Source of the DNA: Lachnospiraceae bacterium UBA7481 | Lineage (GTDB): Bacteria; Bacillota; Clostridia; Lachnospirales; Lachnospiraceae | Assembly: GCA_002478505.1 (NCBI GenBank) | Contig: DLOP01000082.1 | Span: 362 to 22,905 of the forward strand | Reading direction: 5' to 3' | Length of the DNA: 22,544 nucleotides | Shown here: in pieces, positions 1 through 7,042 of the stretch | Numbering within the stretch: position 1 is the first letter of the stretch | Layout of the letters: every line of letters starts with the position of its first letter | The notes under the pieces: generated by a model | Databases searched by the model: none | What the model saw: the letters and a program-made list of their open reading frames with translations, nothing else | Told to the model about the DNA's origin: nothing | Translations under genes and position numbers: made by a program

Positions 1-1
1 C

Positions 2-736
2 CGCAAAGAAAGATACAAACTGGCAGCAGCTTTTTTTATGAAGCGAGACGGTGTACCGCTGGCGAAATCATCCTTGCTTCTTGTATTTAATACGATGTTA
101 TATCAAGCAGCGCTTTTATTACTTGGGTTACCTTGTTTGTTTCTTGTGGTAGTGACAGATGAGATTGAAGTACCGTCTTTCAGTGTAGGAATGCTTATTT
201 ATGGTTTTCTGACCCTGCTGCTTATGCTGTTTATTTGCTTCGCTTGTATGCTTCACAGAGAATGGATTTATAAAATCTGCTGTTTTGGGATTCGATTACT
301 TGCAAAATGGCATCTGATCAAGGATCAGGATCGCGCATTATCAAGTTGTAATGCCTCGTTATTGGAATATCGTGCTTCATTTGAACTGATATGTACAAGG
401 GGGAAAAGCGTAGCTTTCTGCTTACTCTTGAATGTAGCAAAGAGAACGCTCAAGGCTATGCCCGTCTGTTTTTTGGCAATGGGACTCGGGTTTCACGGGA
501 CAACCTTGGTTCGGCTCTTTGCACTGAATGTTTTGTGTGTCATTGCTTCGGCATCTGTTCCCATTCCCGGAACGGCAGGCGCAGCAGAGTTGAATTTCAC
601 AATGCTTTTCGGGGGCATTCTTGGAGATCATGTGCTGCCGGTTATGCTGACAAATCGTCTGTTCACTTTCTATTTCTGCGTTTTGTTTGGTGGTGTATGG
701 ACATGGATAAAAACCCTGAAAACAAAGGATGTGTAA
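2..736 (+). CDS. Flippase-like / lysylphosphatidylglycerol synthase TM-domain membrane protein, 5'-truncated
   Basis: The reading frame is open from the first bases of the window. The first in-frame ATG (position 38) has no ribosome binding site, so this is the C-terminal part of a longer protein. It is very hydrophobic, with about five or six membrane segments. Near the C-terminus it has a PIPGTAGAAE stretch followed by FTMLFGG. This matches the conserved P-x-PGG-x-G-x-x-E...LFG motif of the flippase-like family that includes the membrane domain of MprF and YbhN-type proteins. Known members move or flip lipids at the cytoplasmic membrane; the substrate of this one cannot be told. It probably belongs to the host chromosome rather than the mobile element. 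Confidence 0.75.
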   Translation, partial: RKERYKLAAAFFMKRDGVPLAKSSLLLVFNTMLYQAALLLLGLPCLFLVVVTDEIEVPSFSVGMLIYGFLTLLLMLFICFACMLHREWIYKICCFGIRLLAKWHLIKDQDRALSSCNASLLEYRASFELICTRGKSVAFCLLLNVAKRTLKAMPVCFLAMGLGFHGTTLVRLFALNVLCVIASASVPIPGTAGAAELNFTMLFGGILGDHVLPVMLTNRLFTFYFCVLFGGVWTWIKTLKTKDV

Positions 737-779
737 ATAAATTCTTCCGGTAATTGCCGCTGCCTTTTTGTTTTACGAT

Positions 780-808
780 TTGCTTCTTTTACAATTTGGT
801 GGTAATAT
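780..808 (+). promoter_or_regulatory. Probable promoter for the four-helix membrane protein
   Basis: TTGCTT (780-785) and TAATAT (803-808) are separated by 17 bases. They lie 24 bases before the downstream start codon, in the only gap between the two left-edge genes. Confidence 0.45.
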
Positions 809-831
809 AGCTATGAAAGGAACACTACACT

Positions 832-1620
832 ATGACGAAAAAATTCAGCGCTTTAATTGAATACCTGTTTCGTAATATCCCCTATTCCGAGGAATCCGAA
901 AAACAAAAAGAGTGTGTAAGGAATACTTTCGAGTCCGAGCTGATTCTGCTGCAAGAGCAGGGCAAAAACGAAGTGCAGGCAATGGGCGAACTGATGAGCC
1001 GTTGCGGAACCTATGAGGAAGCAGTATCTTTTTCGGGATGCGAAGCATTACCACAGAGAGAAGAAAAAGGCGAGAAGGCATTCAAAAAGAAGTTCCGCAA
1101 AGTCAGATTGTATTCAATTTTAATCGGTTGGTGGTTTGCGGCAATTCCGATTTCCGTTTTTCAAGGAATCACGGAACAAGCGCCTCAGTACATTTTTTCC
1201 ATCCTTTTAGAAGCGGGACTTGGTGCTTTATGGATGTGGTTGTTTTACAAAAATATAAAGGCTTACCGATACGAGCAGATTTGTCTGACGCCGGATGCAC
1301 GGAATCTCTTTTATCGGTACAGTGATCGATATAAGAAGAGAGCTATTAACAGTATTCTATTGTTAACTGCCGCTATCGTATATATTGTTTCCTCGATGCT
1401 TATTGCAGGCATGACTGATATGACAGAAAGCGAAGCGGTCGCTTCCATGGCTTCGGATCAGGTTGTACTGGAAGTAGCCATTTGCATCTGTTTCAAAAAT
1501 ATTTTGTCTCTTTTGTTTTTGCTACGAGCTTCATCGAAGGAAGAGCGGGCTGCCTTTTGGCGGTATATAGTGTTAAGACGCTATCTTTGGTATCCCCCAA
1601 GACCTCGAAAAAGCCCGTAA
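832..1620 (+). CDS. Membrane protein with permease-prefix-like N-terminal domain
   Basis: This is a 262-residue protein. The first 70 residues form a soluble helical region (LIEYLFRNIPYSEES, then a run ending GTYEEAVSFSG). It resembles the short prefix domain found on many Firmicute permease-like membrane proteins. Four membrane segments follow at about residues 93-112, 118-139, 172-193 and 210-232. The ATG has an AAAGGAA ribosome binding site about 10 bases upstream. I cannot assign a function. The C-terminus is short and basic (LRRYLWYPPRPRKSP) and is followed by a 200-base gap where the mobile element may begin, so its 3' end might have been altered by an insertion. That is only a suspicion. 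Confidence 0.6.
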   Translation: MTKKFSALIEYLFRNIPYSEESEKQKECVRNTFESELILLQEQGKNEVQAMGELMSRCGTYEEAVSFSGCEALPQREEKGEKAFKKKFRKVRLYSILIGWWFAAIPISVFQGITEQAPQYIFSILLEAGLGALWMWLFYKNIKAYRYEQICLTPDARNLFYRYSDRYKKRAINSILLLTAAIVYIVSSMLIAGMTDMTESEAVASMASDQVVLEVAICICFKNILSLLFLLRASSKEERAAFWRYIVLRRYLWYPPRPRKSP

Positions 1621-1821
1621 ACTCGGCATTTGTGGGAGTACATAATGCTAAAAAGTACATATTTTTTCTGTGCGTAAGAGGGCAATTTCTCGCCCTTTGT
1701 CCTTCTCGGTTCAGAGGGGGTTAAAATCCCAAGACACAAAATGGCGAAAGATTATACTATTTCGCAAAAGAGTAAAAGAATTTAGCGAAAGTAAACTATT
1801 CAGCGAAAGGAGATTATGCGT
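1621..1821. other. Intergenic region, possible left boundary of the element
   Basis: No convincing gene lies here. The right half carries the GCGAAA repeat cluster upstream of the SymE-like gene. The left half contains a GGGGGTTAAAATCCC stretch (1717-1731), but I see no complete tRNA or clear attachment core. Because the integrase operon ends at 2284, attL must lie in or near this stretch if the SymE pair belongs to the element, or between 2020 and 2290 if it does not. Confidence 0.3.
1744..1809 (+). repeat. GCGAAA repeat cluster (putative operator)
   Basis: GCGAAAG occurs as direct copies at 1744-1750, 1785-1791 and 1803-1809, with an inverted copy TTTCGC at 1760-1765. Copies one and two form an inverted repeat around a TATACT -10-like hexamer (1753-1758). 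The last copy overlaps the ribosome binding site of the SymE-like gene. This arrangement suggests autoregulation or post-transcriptional control. Confidence 0.45.
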
Positions 1822-2019
1822 ATGGCATATAAAAAATACAGGAAATTGACGGTAACGGAACTGTCGGGATACAAGTATAAGCCGACACCCGCAATACGGA
1901 TTCAGGGGGCATGGCTTTCTGAACTTGGCTTTGAAATGGGAGACAAGGTTGTGGTTGAGTGCGAAGGAGGAAAACTGATTATTACAAAAGCAGACGAAGT
2001 GTGGACGAGTGATAAATAA
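1822..2019 (+). CDS. SymE-like toxin-family protein (AbrB/SpoVT fold)
   Basis: This small basic protein (65 residues) contains PTPAIRIQGAWLSELGF, then MGDKVVVECEGGKLIIT. This is the pattern of the SymE family: R-x-x-G-x-WL-x-x-x-GF, then a short beta hairpin ending in L-x-I. Escherichia coli SymE is an SOS-linked type I toxin, and the fold is that of AbrB-type swapped hairpins. An ATG also exists at 1816, but GGAG ends only 3 bases before it. The ATG at 1822 is 9 bases from GGAG and is preferred. The next gene overlaps its end by 11 bases, so the two are probably translationally coupled. Toxicity of this copy is not established. Confidence 0.7.
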   Translation: MAYKKYRKLTVTELSGYKYKPTPAIRIQGAWLSELGFEMGDKVVVECEGGKLIITKADEVWTSDK

Positions 2020-2320
2020 AAAAGAAATAGATTTGATTGACAGAAATTATTTCAATGTCCTGCAAGCTGGTGGTTTTGCCATCAGCTTGCAGTCAGCAAA
2101 CACAAAACACTTCTGGCACTTGATACTTGAGGAGTATCCGACCTTCCGGCATTTTAAGGTATATCATAAACATAATTGGGCTGATGAGTATCACAGCCAC
2201 CGGGACGAACCAAACCTCAAAACAGCGTTACTGCATATCATGGAGCATGATGCATTTCAAATGAACGGTAGAAGGAAAGTGGATCATTCCGACTTGTCGA
2301 TTCCGAAAAGGTCGAGTTGA
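2009..2320 (+). CDS. Small His-rich hypothetical protein paired with SymE-like gene
   Basis: This 103-residue protein starts at a GTG inside the end of the SymE-like gene. I do not recognise a named domain. Conspicuous features are an aromatic, beta-strand-like first half, and a histidine-rich centre with two HxH motifs (YHKHNW and YHSHRDE), then a helix ending LLHIMEHDAF. I recall similar small proteins following SymE-like genes in Clostridia, but I cannot verify this here. The last residues run 37 bases into the convergent ParB-like gene, so the two genes share their 3' ends. No terminator is visible between them. It may be a partner or antidote of the SymE-like protein. Confidence 0.55.
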   Translation: MINKKEIDLIDRNYFNVLQAGGFAISLQSANTKHFWHLILEEYPTFRHFKVYHKHNWADEYHSHRDEPNLKTALLHIMEHDAFQMNGRRKVDHSDLSIPKRSS

Positions 2321-3162
2321 CCTTCCACCACTTCGGTTGTGGTGTCCGGCTCGGCTTCTTCTTTTTTGGGTGCAGTTTTATGGCTGTAGAGTGTCTCAAA
2401 CTTAAGCTGCTGTGACCGGGCATTTTTATTATAGGCAAGAAGCAATGCTTCGGCATAGCCGAGCGAACCCGGTCTGCGTTCTTTGGCAGTTCTGGCGATT
2501 TCCTTTACGGAGCATCTGCCGACCTTTTCTTTGAACATATCATCTTTCAGTTCGTCCCCGAAAGCGTTTATAAGCCGTGCGACACCGTTCATCATATTTG
2601 CACTCAAGGAATGGGGCATCCCTTCCCAAGTGCCTATGCAGAGACGAAGCACATGGTCGAGAACATGAAATCCATATCTGTCATATATTTTTTCAAGCGT
2701 TGATACGGCACAAATTCCACCAAGGGATGCGGAGGGAGTAATGGTAAGGTCGTAGTTTTCAACGAGGTCCTTAATAATTAAGTGCTTGTCGCTTCCGGCT
2801 TCGATGTTGGCCATAAAAATTTCATAGGGAAGCAGGGGCTTCACAAACTTCATCTGATTTGCAAAAATATCCGCTTCATGGGTATAGTTCAGGTCATCGT
2901 ATATCATGCACCATACGGGTGTCTCACGGGAGCCGGACACGAGGGCGATAATTTCAATGGTGTGCTGTCCATTAAACACATAATTGATGCCGTCCCTGCG
3001 GCTGACTTTTACCGGGTTGATTTGGTACAGGTCAAAATTGGCAGCAGTTTTCTGGACGTGCTTCACAGACAGATTTCTTTGGTATTCCTGATTGGACACC
3101 AAATTCTTAATCGGTATCTGCTCGAAATGCACCTGTGGCACAAATTGTGATAGTTCTTCCAT
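2284..3162 (-). CDS. ParB N-terminal-domain-like protein (DUF6551-like)
   Basis: This is a 292-residue protein. Residues 15-90 resemble the ParB/Srx N-terminal fold: IPIKNLVSNQEYQR, then a helix (SVKHVQKTAANFD), INPVKVS, and FNGQHTIEI. The GQH at 65-67 stands at the position of the ParB G-x-H-R nucleotide-binding motif. The remainder is helical and unassigned. It is the last gene of the leftward integrase run. Its ATG overlaps the stop of the upstream gene (TAATG) and is preceded by GAGGAGG, so the two are translationally coupled. Its role is probably DNA binding or nucleotide-dependent clamping in element maintenance or recombination. It is unlikely to be the chromosomal ParB. Confidence 0.65.
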   Translation of the reverse strand: MEELSQFVPQVHFEQIPIKNLVSNQEYQRNLSVKHVQKTAANFDLYQINPVKVSRRDGINYVFNGQHTIEIIALVSGSRETPVWCMIYDDLNYTHEADIFANQMKFVKPLLPYEIFMANIEAGSDKHLIIKDLVENYDLTITPSASLGGICAVSTLEKIYDRYGFHVLDHVLRLCIGTWEGMPHSLSANMMNGVARLINAFGDELKDDMFKEKVGRCSVKEIARTAKERRPGSLGYAEALLLAYNKNARSQQLKFETLYSHKTAPKKEEAEPDTTTEVVEGQLDLFGIDKSE

Positions 3163-4085
3163 TAGTCATCCTCCTCAATGGCACGAAGTGCGGAATCAAT
3201 AACAAACCGTAATTCATGCAGTTTTACTTTTAATTTCTGTTTTGCTGTTTCTGAAACCAAGGGCAAATTTGTATTGTTCAAGGTTCTTTTTATGGAACTG
3301 ATCCAAGATGGAATGGTAAGCATAAGGCTTGCCAGTTCCGCATCGGGATCATACTTGGGTGTCTGCTTTATGGGGATGTCCGTCTGCGGTTCTGCCTTTG
3401 CCGCTTGCGGAAGCGAAGGCAGCCTTTTCCATTGCAGTTCATGTCTCATTTCGGAATAGCTGATTCTCTCGATGTCCCTTTCCGAAAGATGGCTGTTTAG
3501 GTTGTGGAGCTGGTCTTTCGGCAGCCGGGATAGTTCTATAATATTATTGTGTGAAACCTTCAGCTTCCCGGAGAGTATTTTGGCGGCGATTGTGGGTTCT
3601 TTATGTGCAATGTCCTCAATCGCCCGAGTGTAGATTCCATATTTGTAAACCGTGCTTGTGGACATATGATATTCTTTTCCAATTTGGCTTGCTATTTTAT
3701 ATTGGCAACTATGAATGTGCGAGGAATTTCCTGCCTGTGTTTCCTCATACATAAATATCTCTTTTTCCATTTCATAATATTTTCCCAAAAGGAATCTTCT
3801 GGTTTCCTCCGGGTGTGTCAGGTCTTGCAACTGTTTTTTGCAAATCCATGAAATAACTTCTGCACGGATTGAGAAATCACGCTCTGAAACCGTGTATGGG
3901 ATTTCCCATTTTTGGCAGATTTCATAATGGAAGAAATTATCAATTACTTTATTCTGCCAGACAACGATGGGTGTCTTGCATCCGTTGTTAAAAATATCAT
4001 CTTCCAATGCTTCATAGGCTTCATGTGAAAGGGGCGGTATCAGGGAACGGAATTCTTCATCTATCGTCAAAGGTGTCACGCTCAT
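3162..4085 (-). CDS. ParB-like partition/DNA-binding protein
   Basis: This is a 307-residue protein. The N-terminus has the ParB pattern (FRSLIPPLSHEAYEALEDDI, then GCKTPIVVWQNKVID), followed by helices that include a probable HTH (IGKEYHMSTSTVYKYGIYTRAI) and a variable C-terminal tail. The loop that normally reads DGHxR is here DNFFHYE (residues 49-55), so the usual glycine, histidine and arginine of the nucleotide-binding motif are not conserved. It is followed by the second ParB-like gene with a one-base overlap and preceded by a 3-base gap after the small integrase-module gene. Related proteins are common beside serine recombinases on Firmicute elements. The function is inferred. Confidence 0.65.
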   Translation of the reverse strand: MSVTPLTIDEEFRSLIPPLSHEAYEALEDDIFNNGCKTPIVVWQNKVIDNFFHYEICQKWEIPYTVSERDFSIRAEVISWICKKQLQDLTHPEETRRFLLGKYYEMEKEIFMYEETQAGNSSHIHSCQYKIASQIGKEYHMSTSTVYKYGIYTRAIEDIAHKEPTIAAKILSGKLKVSHNNIIELSRLPKDQLHNLNSHLSERDIERISYSEMRHELQWKRLPSLPQAAKAEPQTDIPIKQTPKYDPDAELASLMLTIPSWISSIKRTLNNTNLPLVSETAKQKLKVKLHELRFVIDSALRAIEEDD

Positions 4086-4088
4086 GAT

Positions 4089-4466
4089 TTACACCTCATC
4101 CGAAACGGCATCGGTCACGAGGATGCCACCGTCCATAGGAAATTGTGCGACACCTTCTTTTGAATTCAGCTTTCCGTAGATTCTGTACAGTTCATTCTTT
4201 TTCCACGCCTCGTTTACGGCACAAAGGGTTTGAAGCAGATTGGTACTGTATAGTTCGTAGCTGTTCCGTGCTGTTAATTGGCACATCCGTACACGGTGTG
4301 CGAGGTAATCGCCCTGAATGCTCCGTCTGACGGCGATAAGACGGGCGGTGGGGTTCACAAGCAACTGTATATATTCGGGATCACCGAGTAGGTGCAATGT
4401 CTGCTTGTGGATTCGTATTCGGTTCTTCTTCAGGTCGATGGACAGGATTGGTTGTGGATTGTTCAT
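4089..4466 (-). CDS. Small protein homologous to the recombinase C-terminal module (minimal copy)
   Basis: This 125-residue protein has its start at the ATG with GAGGGA 7 bases upstream. A GTG at 4481 is possible but lacks a site. Residues 23-49 (LLGDPEYIQLLVNP, then IAVRRS) align with the 233-residue neighbour (DFVQILVNP...LAVRP) and with the recombinase (TYVEMLVHP...FAVRS). A second block AWKKNELYRIYGKL (87-100) aligns with DWNPNYRYKLLGKL in the neighbour. It lacks the N-terminal FxGYxVxRxEFF block and the C-terminal YPAxW block. It is therefore a stripped-down paralogue. Its first 86 bases overlap the upstream gene in another frame. The function is unknown; a recombinase accessory role is inferred. 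Confidence 0.65.
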   Translation of the reverse strand: MNNPQPILSIDLKKNRIRIHKQTLHLLGDPEYIQLLVNPTARLIAVRRSIQGDYLAHRVRMCQLTARNSYELYSTNLLQTLCAVNEAWKKNELYRIYGKLNSKEGVAQFPMDGGILVTDAVSDEV

Positions 4467-5082
4467 TTGGCATTCCCTCACTTTCTGATTGAGTCTGGTT
4501 TATACCAAAAACGGCATAACCATCAAAAATGTTAATTTGTATCGCTTGCTGATGTTCCTCAACCGACATACCAAACTGATTCTGCCATTCGGCAGGATAT
4601 GTAGGGGTACGGGAAGATTTCATTGTGCCATCTTCCTTGATGGCTTTTTTGTAGATTTCAGGGGTGGTAAGGTCAAAAACGAAGAGCAACTGCTCGCCGG
4701 ACTGGATCAGCTTACCAAGAAGTTTATATCGATAGTTCGGATTCCAATCCATCAGGCTTATGACCTTTGCAAAGAAAACCCGGCAAGTAATCTGCTTCGG
4801 GGTTCTTTTGCTTGTGGCACTACACCAACGGAAGGAGTCCTTCTCATCCTCGGAGCAAGGACGCACAGCAAGTTTCTTTTCCTCCGGGTTTACCAGTATC
4901 TGCACAAAGTCTGTGTGTGGCAGTTTGCGGATACAGGCTGTATTGACGGATACTTTGTTGTTGTTAAAGGTAAATGATGGTTCATAGATATGGGCAAAAA
5001 ATTCCCCACGCACCACTTGATAACCCTCGTAACTAAAAGCATCGTCTTGTATAATTTCTATTTCTTTCGGTGATTCAGTCAT
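4381..5082 (-). CDS. Protein homologous to the recombinase C-terminal module (full copy)
   Basis: This 233-residue protein has an ATG that overlaps the recombinase stop by 8 bases (ATGACTGA), showing coupling. Its core (16-171) matches recombinase residues 390-551. FSYEGYQVVRGEFF pairs with FDFRGYEVARAEFF, and IRKLPHTDFVQILVNP...LAVRPCS pairs with VRKFGKETYVEMLVHP...FAVRSCS. DWNPNYRYKLLGK pairs with EWNINCKYRMIGL, and YPAEWQNQFG pairs with YPAHWAESFG. A polar, proline-rich, probably disordered tail follows from about residue 196 and overlaps the next gene. It has no catalytic serine-recombinase domain. It may be a DNA-binding accessory or directionality factor for the integrase; this is inferred from homology and position. 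Confidence 0.7.
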   Translation of the reverse strand: MTESPKEIEIIQDDAFSYEGYQVVRGEFFAHIYEPSFTFNNNKVSVNTACIRKLPHTDFVQILVNPEEKKLAVRPCSEDEKDSFRWCSATSKRTPKQITCRVFFAKVISLMDWNPNYRYKLLGKLIQSGEQLLFVFDLTTPEIYKKAIKEDGTMKSSRTPTYPAEWQNQFGMSVEEHQQAIQINIFDGYAVFGINQTQSESEGMPNEQSTTNPVHRPEEEPNTNPQADIAPTR

Positions 5083-6910
5083 TGTCTGCCTCCTGTTTCA
5101 TATCGCTCATAAGAGCCTCTATATTTTTCTGTATGTCATCAGCACTGGTCGGCTGCAATTCTGAATCTTTGTACGGCGTTCCGACTGCTGCTATATCATT
5201 GTCCTGCATGAGACTTGCCATTTCCTGTGCCTGAGCTTGTATATAAAAATTGCTTCCGAATGACTCTGCCCAATGTGCCGGATAGCCGAGAACGGACTTT
5301 TTCCTTCCCTTGGACTGGAACGGTGTCATGGTGTCCGTATCAAGTGATTCTGGCGGTATCAGAACCTCCGTGTCCGAAGCATTAAAAAGAATAATGGAGT
5401 CGGTTTCGCTTTTTCTGTATAGACCAATCATGCGGTATTTACAGTTTATGTTCCATTCAAACAAGTCAAAAATGGAAGGGAGAAAAGCAGCACCGCTTAT
5501 TATGCGCGGAGTGGCAAGCCCACCTCTTATTTTTGACCATTGGATTTTGTTGCGGTTTTCGGAAGAGCATGAACGGACTGCAAAAATCTGCTTCCCCGGA
5601 TGTACGAGCATTTCCACATAAGTTTCTTTGCCGAATTTGCGGACTGCCGATGTGCTGAATTTAACCATATCGGCAGAAATGGTGACTCCGATTCGATCCG
5701 TTGTGTCAAAAAACTCTGCACGGGCAACCTCATATCCCCGGAAGTCGAAATCCCCGGATTGTGCTGTCACTTGGACAGGGGATGAGACTTCCTTGTCGGA
5801 CACGCTGTTGGATGCGGCACGATAGTCGGATGCCGTAAAACTTGCCCACCGGGGATTAACGGATACATATCCTTTTAGGATTCCATCTGGTATGACATGG
5901 AGTTCTGGCAAAATGCCCTTATTTCCGTATTTTGCATTCGCAATAAGTCTCTGGACAGCTATGAAATCATCCCGGCTTATAATCGGTTCATGGTTATCCC
6001 GGTGCAGATATTGGTTTCGGTCCTTGCGGTTCTTTTTCGATTTGTGGTCGAGGTAGCTTGGAGTGAAGGTTTTTCTTGCAAGCACATCTCCGCAATGTCG
6101 CTCATTTTGCAAAATCTGTAATATAGTTCCTGCCGACCATGTTTCGTTTCCCTTTTTGGTACGCTGCCCGAAACCCGTGAGGGTATCCGCAATCTGCTGA
6201 CAGGTATATCCATAAAGATACATATAAAAAATCAGCCGGACGATTTTGGCTTCGTCCTCGTTAATGACAAGGTTTCCGTCCTCGTCCTTATCATAGCCGA
6301 GGAGAGTGGGAGTGAGGAATATTCCACGCTTGAAACGCATCTCGATGGATGCATTCATGATTTCGCTCTTGGTGTGGCTTTCCTCCTGTGCCATCATGGC
6401 CATGATGGAAAGCATGACCTCGCTGTCCTCATCCAGAGTGAACAGGTTTTCCGTCTCGAACAGTATTCCAACTGGCGGATTGAGTTTTTTGAGGTCACGC
6501 TGTATTTTAATGCAGTCTACAATGTTTCTCGCAAAACGGGAGACGTGCTTCGTAATAATCATGTCAATTTTTCCGGCTTCACAGTCCCGTATCATTTCAA
6601 GGAAACTGTCACGGTGTTGGAGGGAAGTGCCGGAGATTCCCTCGTCCGCATAAATCTTTACCAGTTTCCAATTCGGGTGGCTGTTTACAAAATCCGTGTA
6701 GTGGTTCTTCTGCAATTCATATGAAGATGTCTGGTTCGGATCTTCTGTGGATACCCGGGCATACACAGCCACCCGTCTTTCCACATTATCCTTGCGGATG
6801 TTTTCCTTAACCCGGGCTTGGATTACTTCAAGCTCATCCGCATTGATACCTCTGTACCGTTCCCGGATACGGTCTTTGCGGTCATTTTTATCTGTGCTGT
6901 TCTCGCTCAT
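5075..6910 (-). CDS. Large serine recombinase (integrase) with unusual C-terminal module
   Basis: This is a 611-residue integrase. The resolvase domain (about 45-190) carries VAVYARVST with R52 and the nucleophile S54, TSSYELQ, DEGISGT and ITKHVSRFARN. A recombinase domain (about 200-325) follows, including LLGYDKDEDGNLVINEDEA and TLTGFGQRTKKG, with GTILQILQNERHCGDV near 261-276. The usual zinc-ribbon domain with paired CxxC is absent. Instead, residues 388-555 hold a module shared with both downstream small proteins. Such enzymes join attP and attB directly and need a directionality factor for excision. The ATG has AAAGGA upstream and a TATAAT-like -10 on the minus strand (plus-strand 6943-6948). 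This is the integrase of the element. Confidence 0.92.
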   Translation of the reverse strand: MSENSTDKNDRKDRIRERYRGINADELEVIQARVKENIRKDNVERRVAVYARVSTEDPNQTSSYELQKNHYTDFVNSHPNWKLVKIYADEGISGTSLQHRDSFLEMIRDCEAGKIDMIITKHVSRFARNIVDCIKIQRDLKKLNPPVGILFETENLFTLDEDSEVMLSIMAMMAQEESHTKSEIMNASIEMRFKRGIFLTPTLLGYDKDEDGNLVINEDEAKIVRLIFYMYLYGYTCQQIADTLTGFGQRTKKGNETWSAGTILQILQNERHCGDVLARKTFTPSYLDHKSKKNRKDRNQYLHRDNHEPIISRDDFIAVQRLIANAKYGNKGILPELHVIPDGILKGYVSVNPRWASFTASDYRAASNSVSDKEVSSPVQVTAQSGDFDFRGYEVARAEFFDTTDRIGVTISADMVKFSTSAVRKFGKETYVEMLVHPGKQIFAVRSCSSENRNKIQWSKIRGGLATPRIISGAAFLPSIFDLFEWNINCKYRMIGLYRKSETDSIILFNASDTEVLIPPESLDTDTMTPFQSKGRKKSVLGYPAHWAESFGSNFYIQAQAQEMASLMQDNDIAAVGTPYKDSELQPTSADDIQKNIEALMSDMKQEADND

Positions 6911-6967
6911 TTGAATTATCCTTTCTGCTACTCTGAATTGTATTATAATTTTTTCATAAAAAATGAA

Positions 6968-7005
6968 AATAAACCAAAGGTCAAGAGGTTGACCGATGGT
7001 TTATT
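6968..7005 (-). terminator. Terminator between XRE repressor gene and recombinase
   Basis: On the minus strand an AATAAACCA/TGGTTTATT stem encloses GGTCAA/TTGACC with a four-base loop. A T-rich run follows, giving a strong intrinsic terminator 38 bases after the repressor stop. It insulates the recombinase from the repressor transcript. Confidence 0.75.
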
Positions 7006-7042
7006 CTTAGGAGCAAAGAAATATGGTTTAATTTGTGGCCGC

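Noticed and set aside
391..753. 120-codon frame inside the flippase-like gene
   Set aside because: It lies in another frame of a clear membrane protein gene and has no ribosome binding site or recognisable domain.
1700..1735. Possible tRNA 3' fragment as an attachment site (GGTTCAG...AAAATCCC)
   Set aside because: It lacks a proper T-arm and acceptor stem. Serine integrases seldom use tRNA genes.
4489..4977. 162-codon plus-strand frame opposite the recombinase-module gene
   Set aside because: It is antisense to a gene supported by homology to its neighbours and translational coupling. No ribosome binding site or family is evident.
6979..6994. GGTCAAGAGGTTGACC as another copy of the GTCAAC/GTTGAC operator
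   Set aside because: The spacing is 4 rather than 6 and the outer bases differ. It is explained as the inner stem of the terminator.
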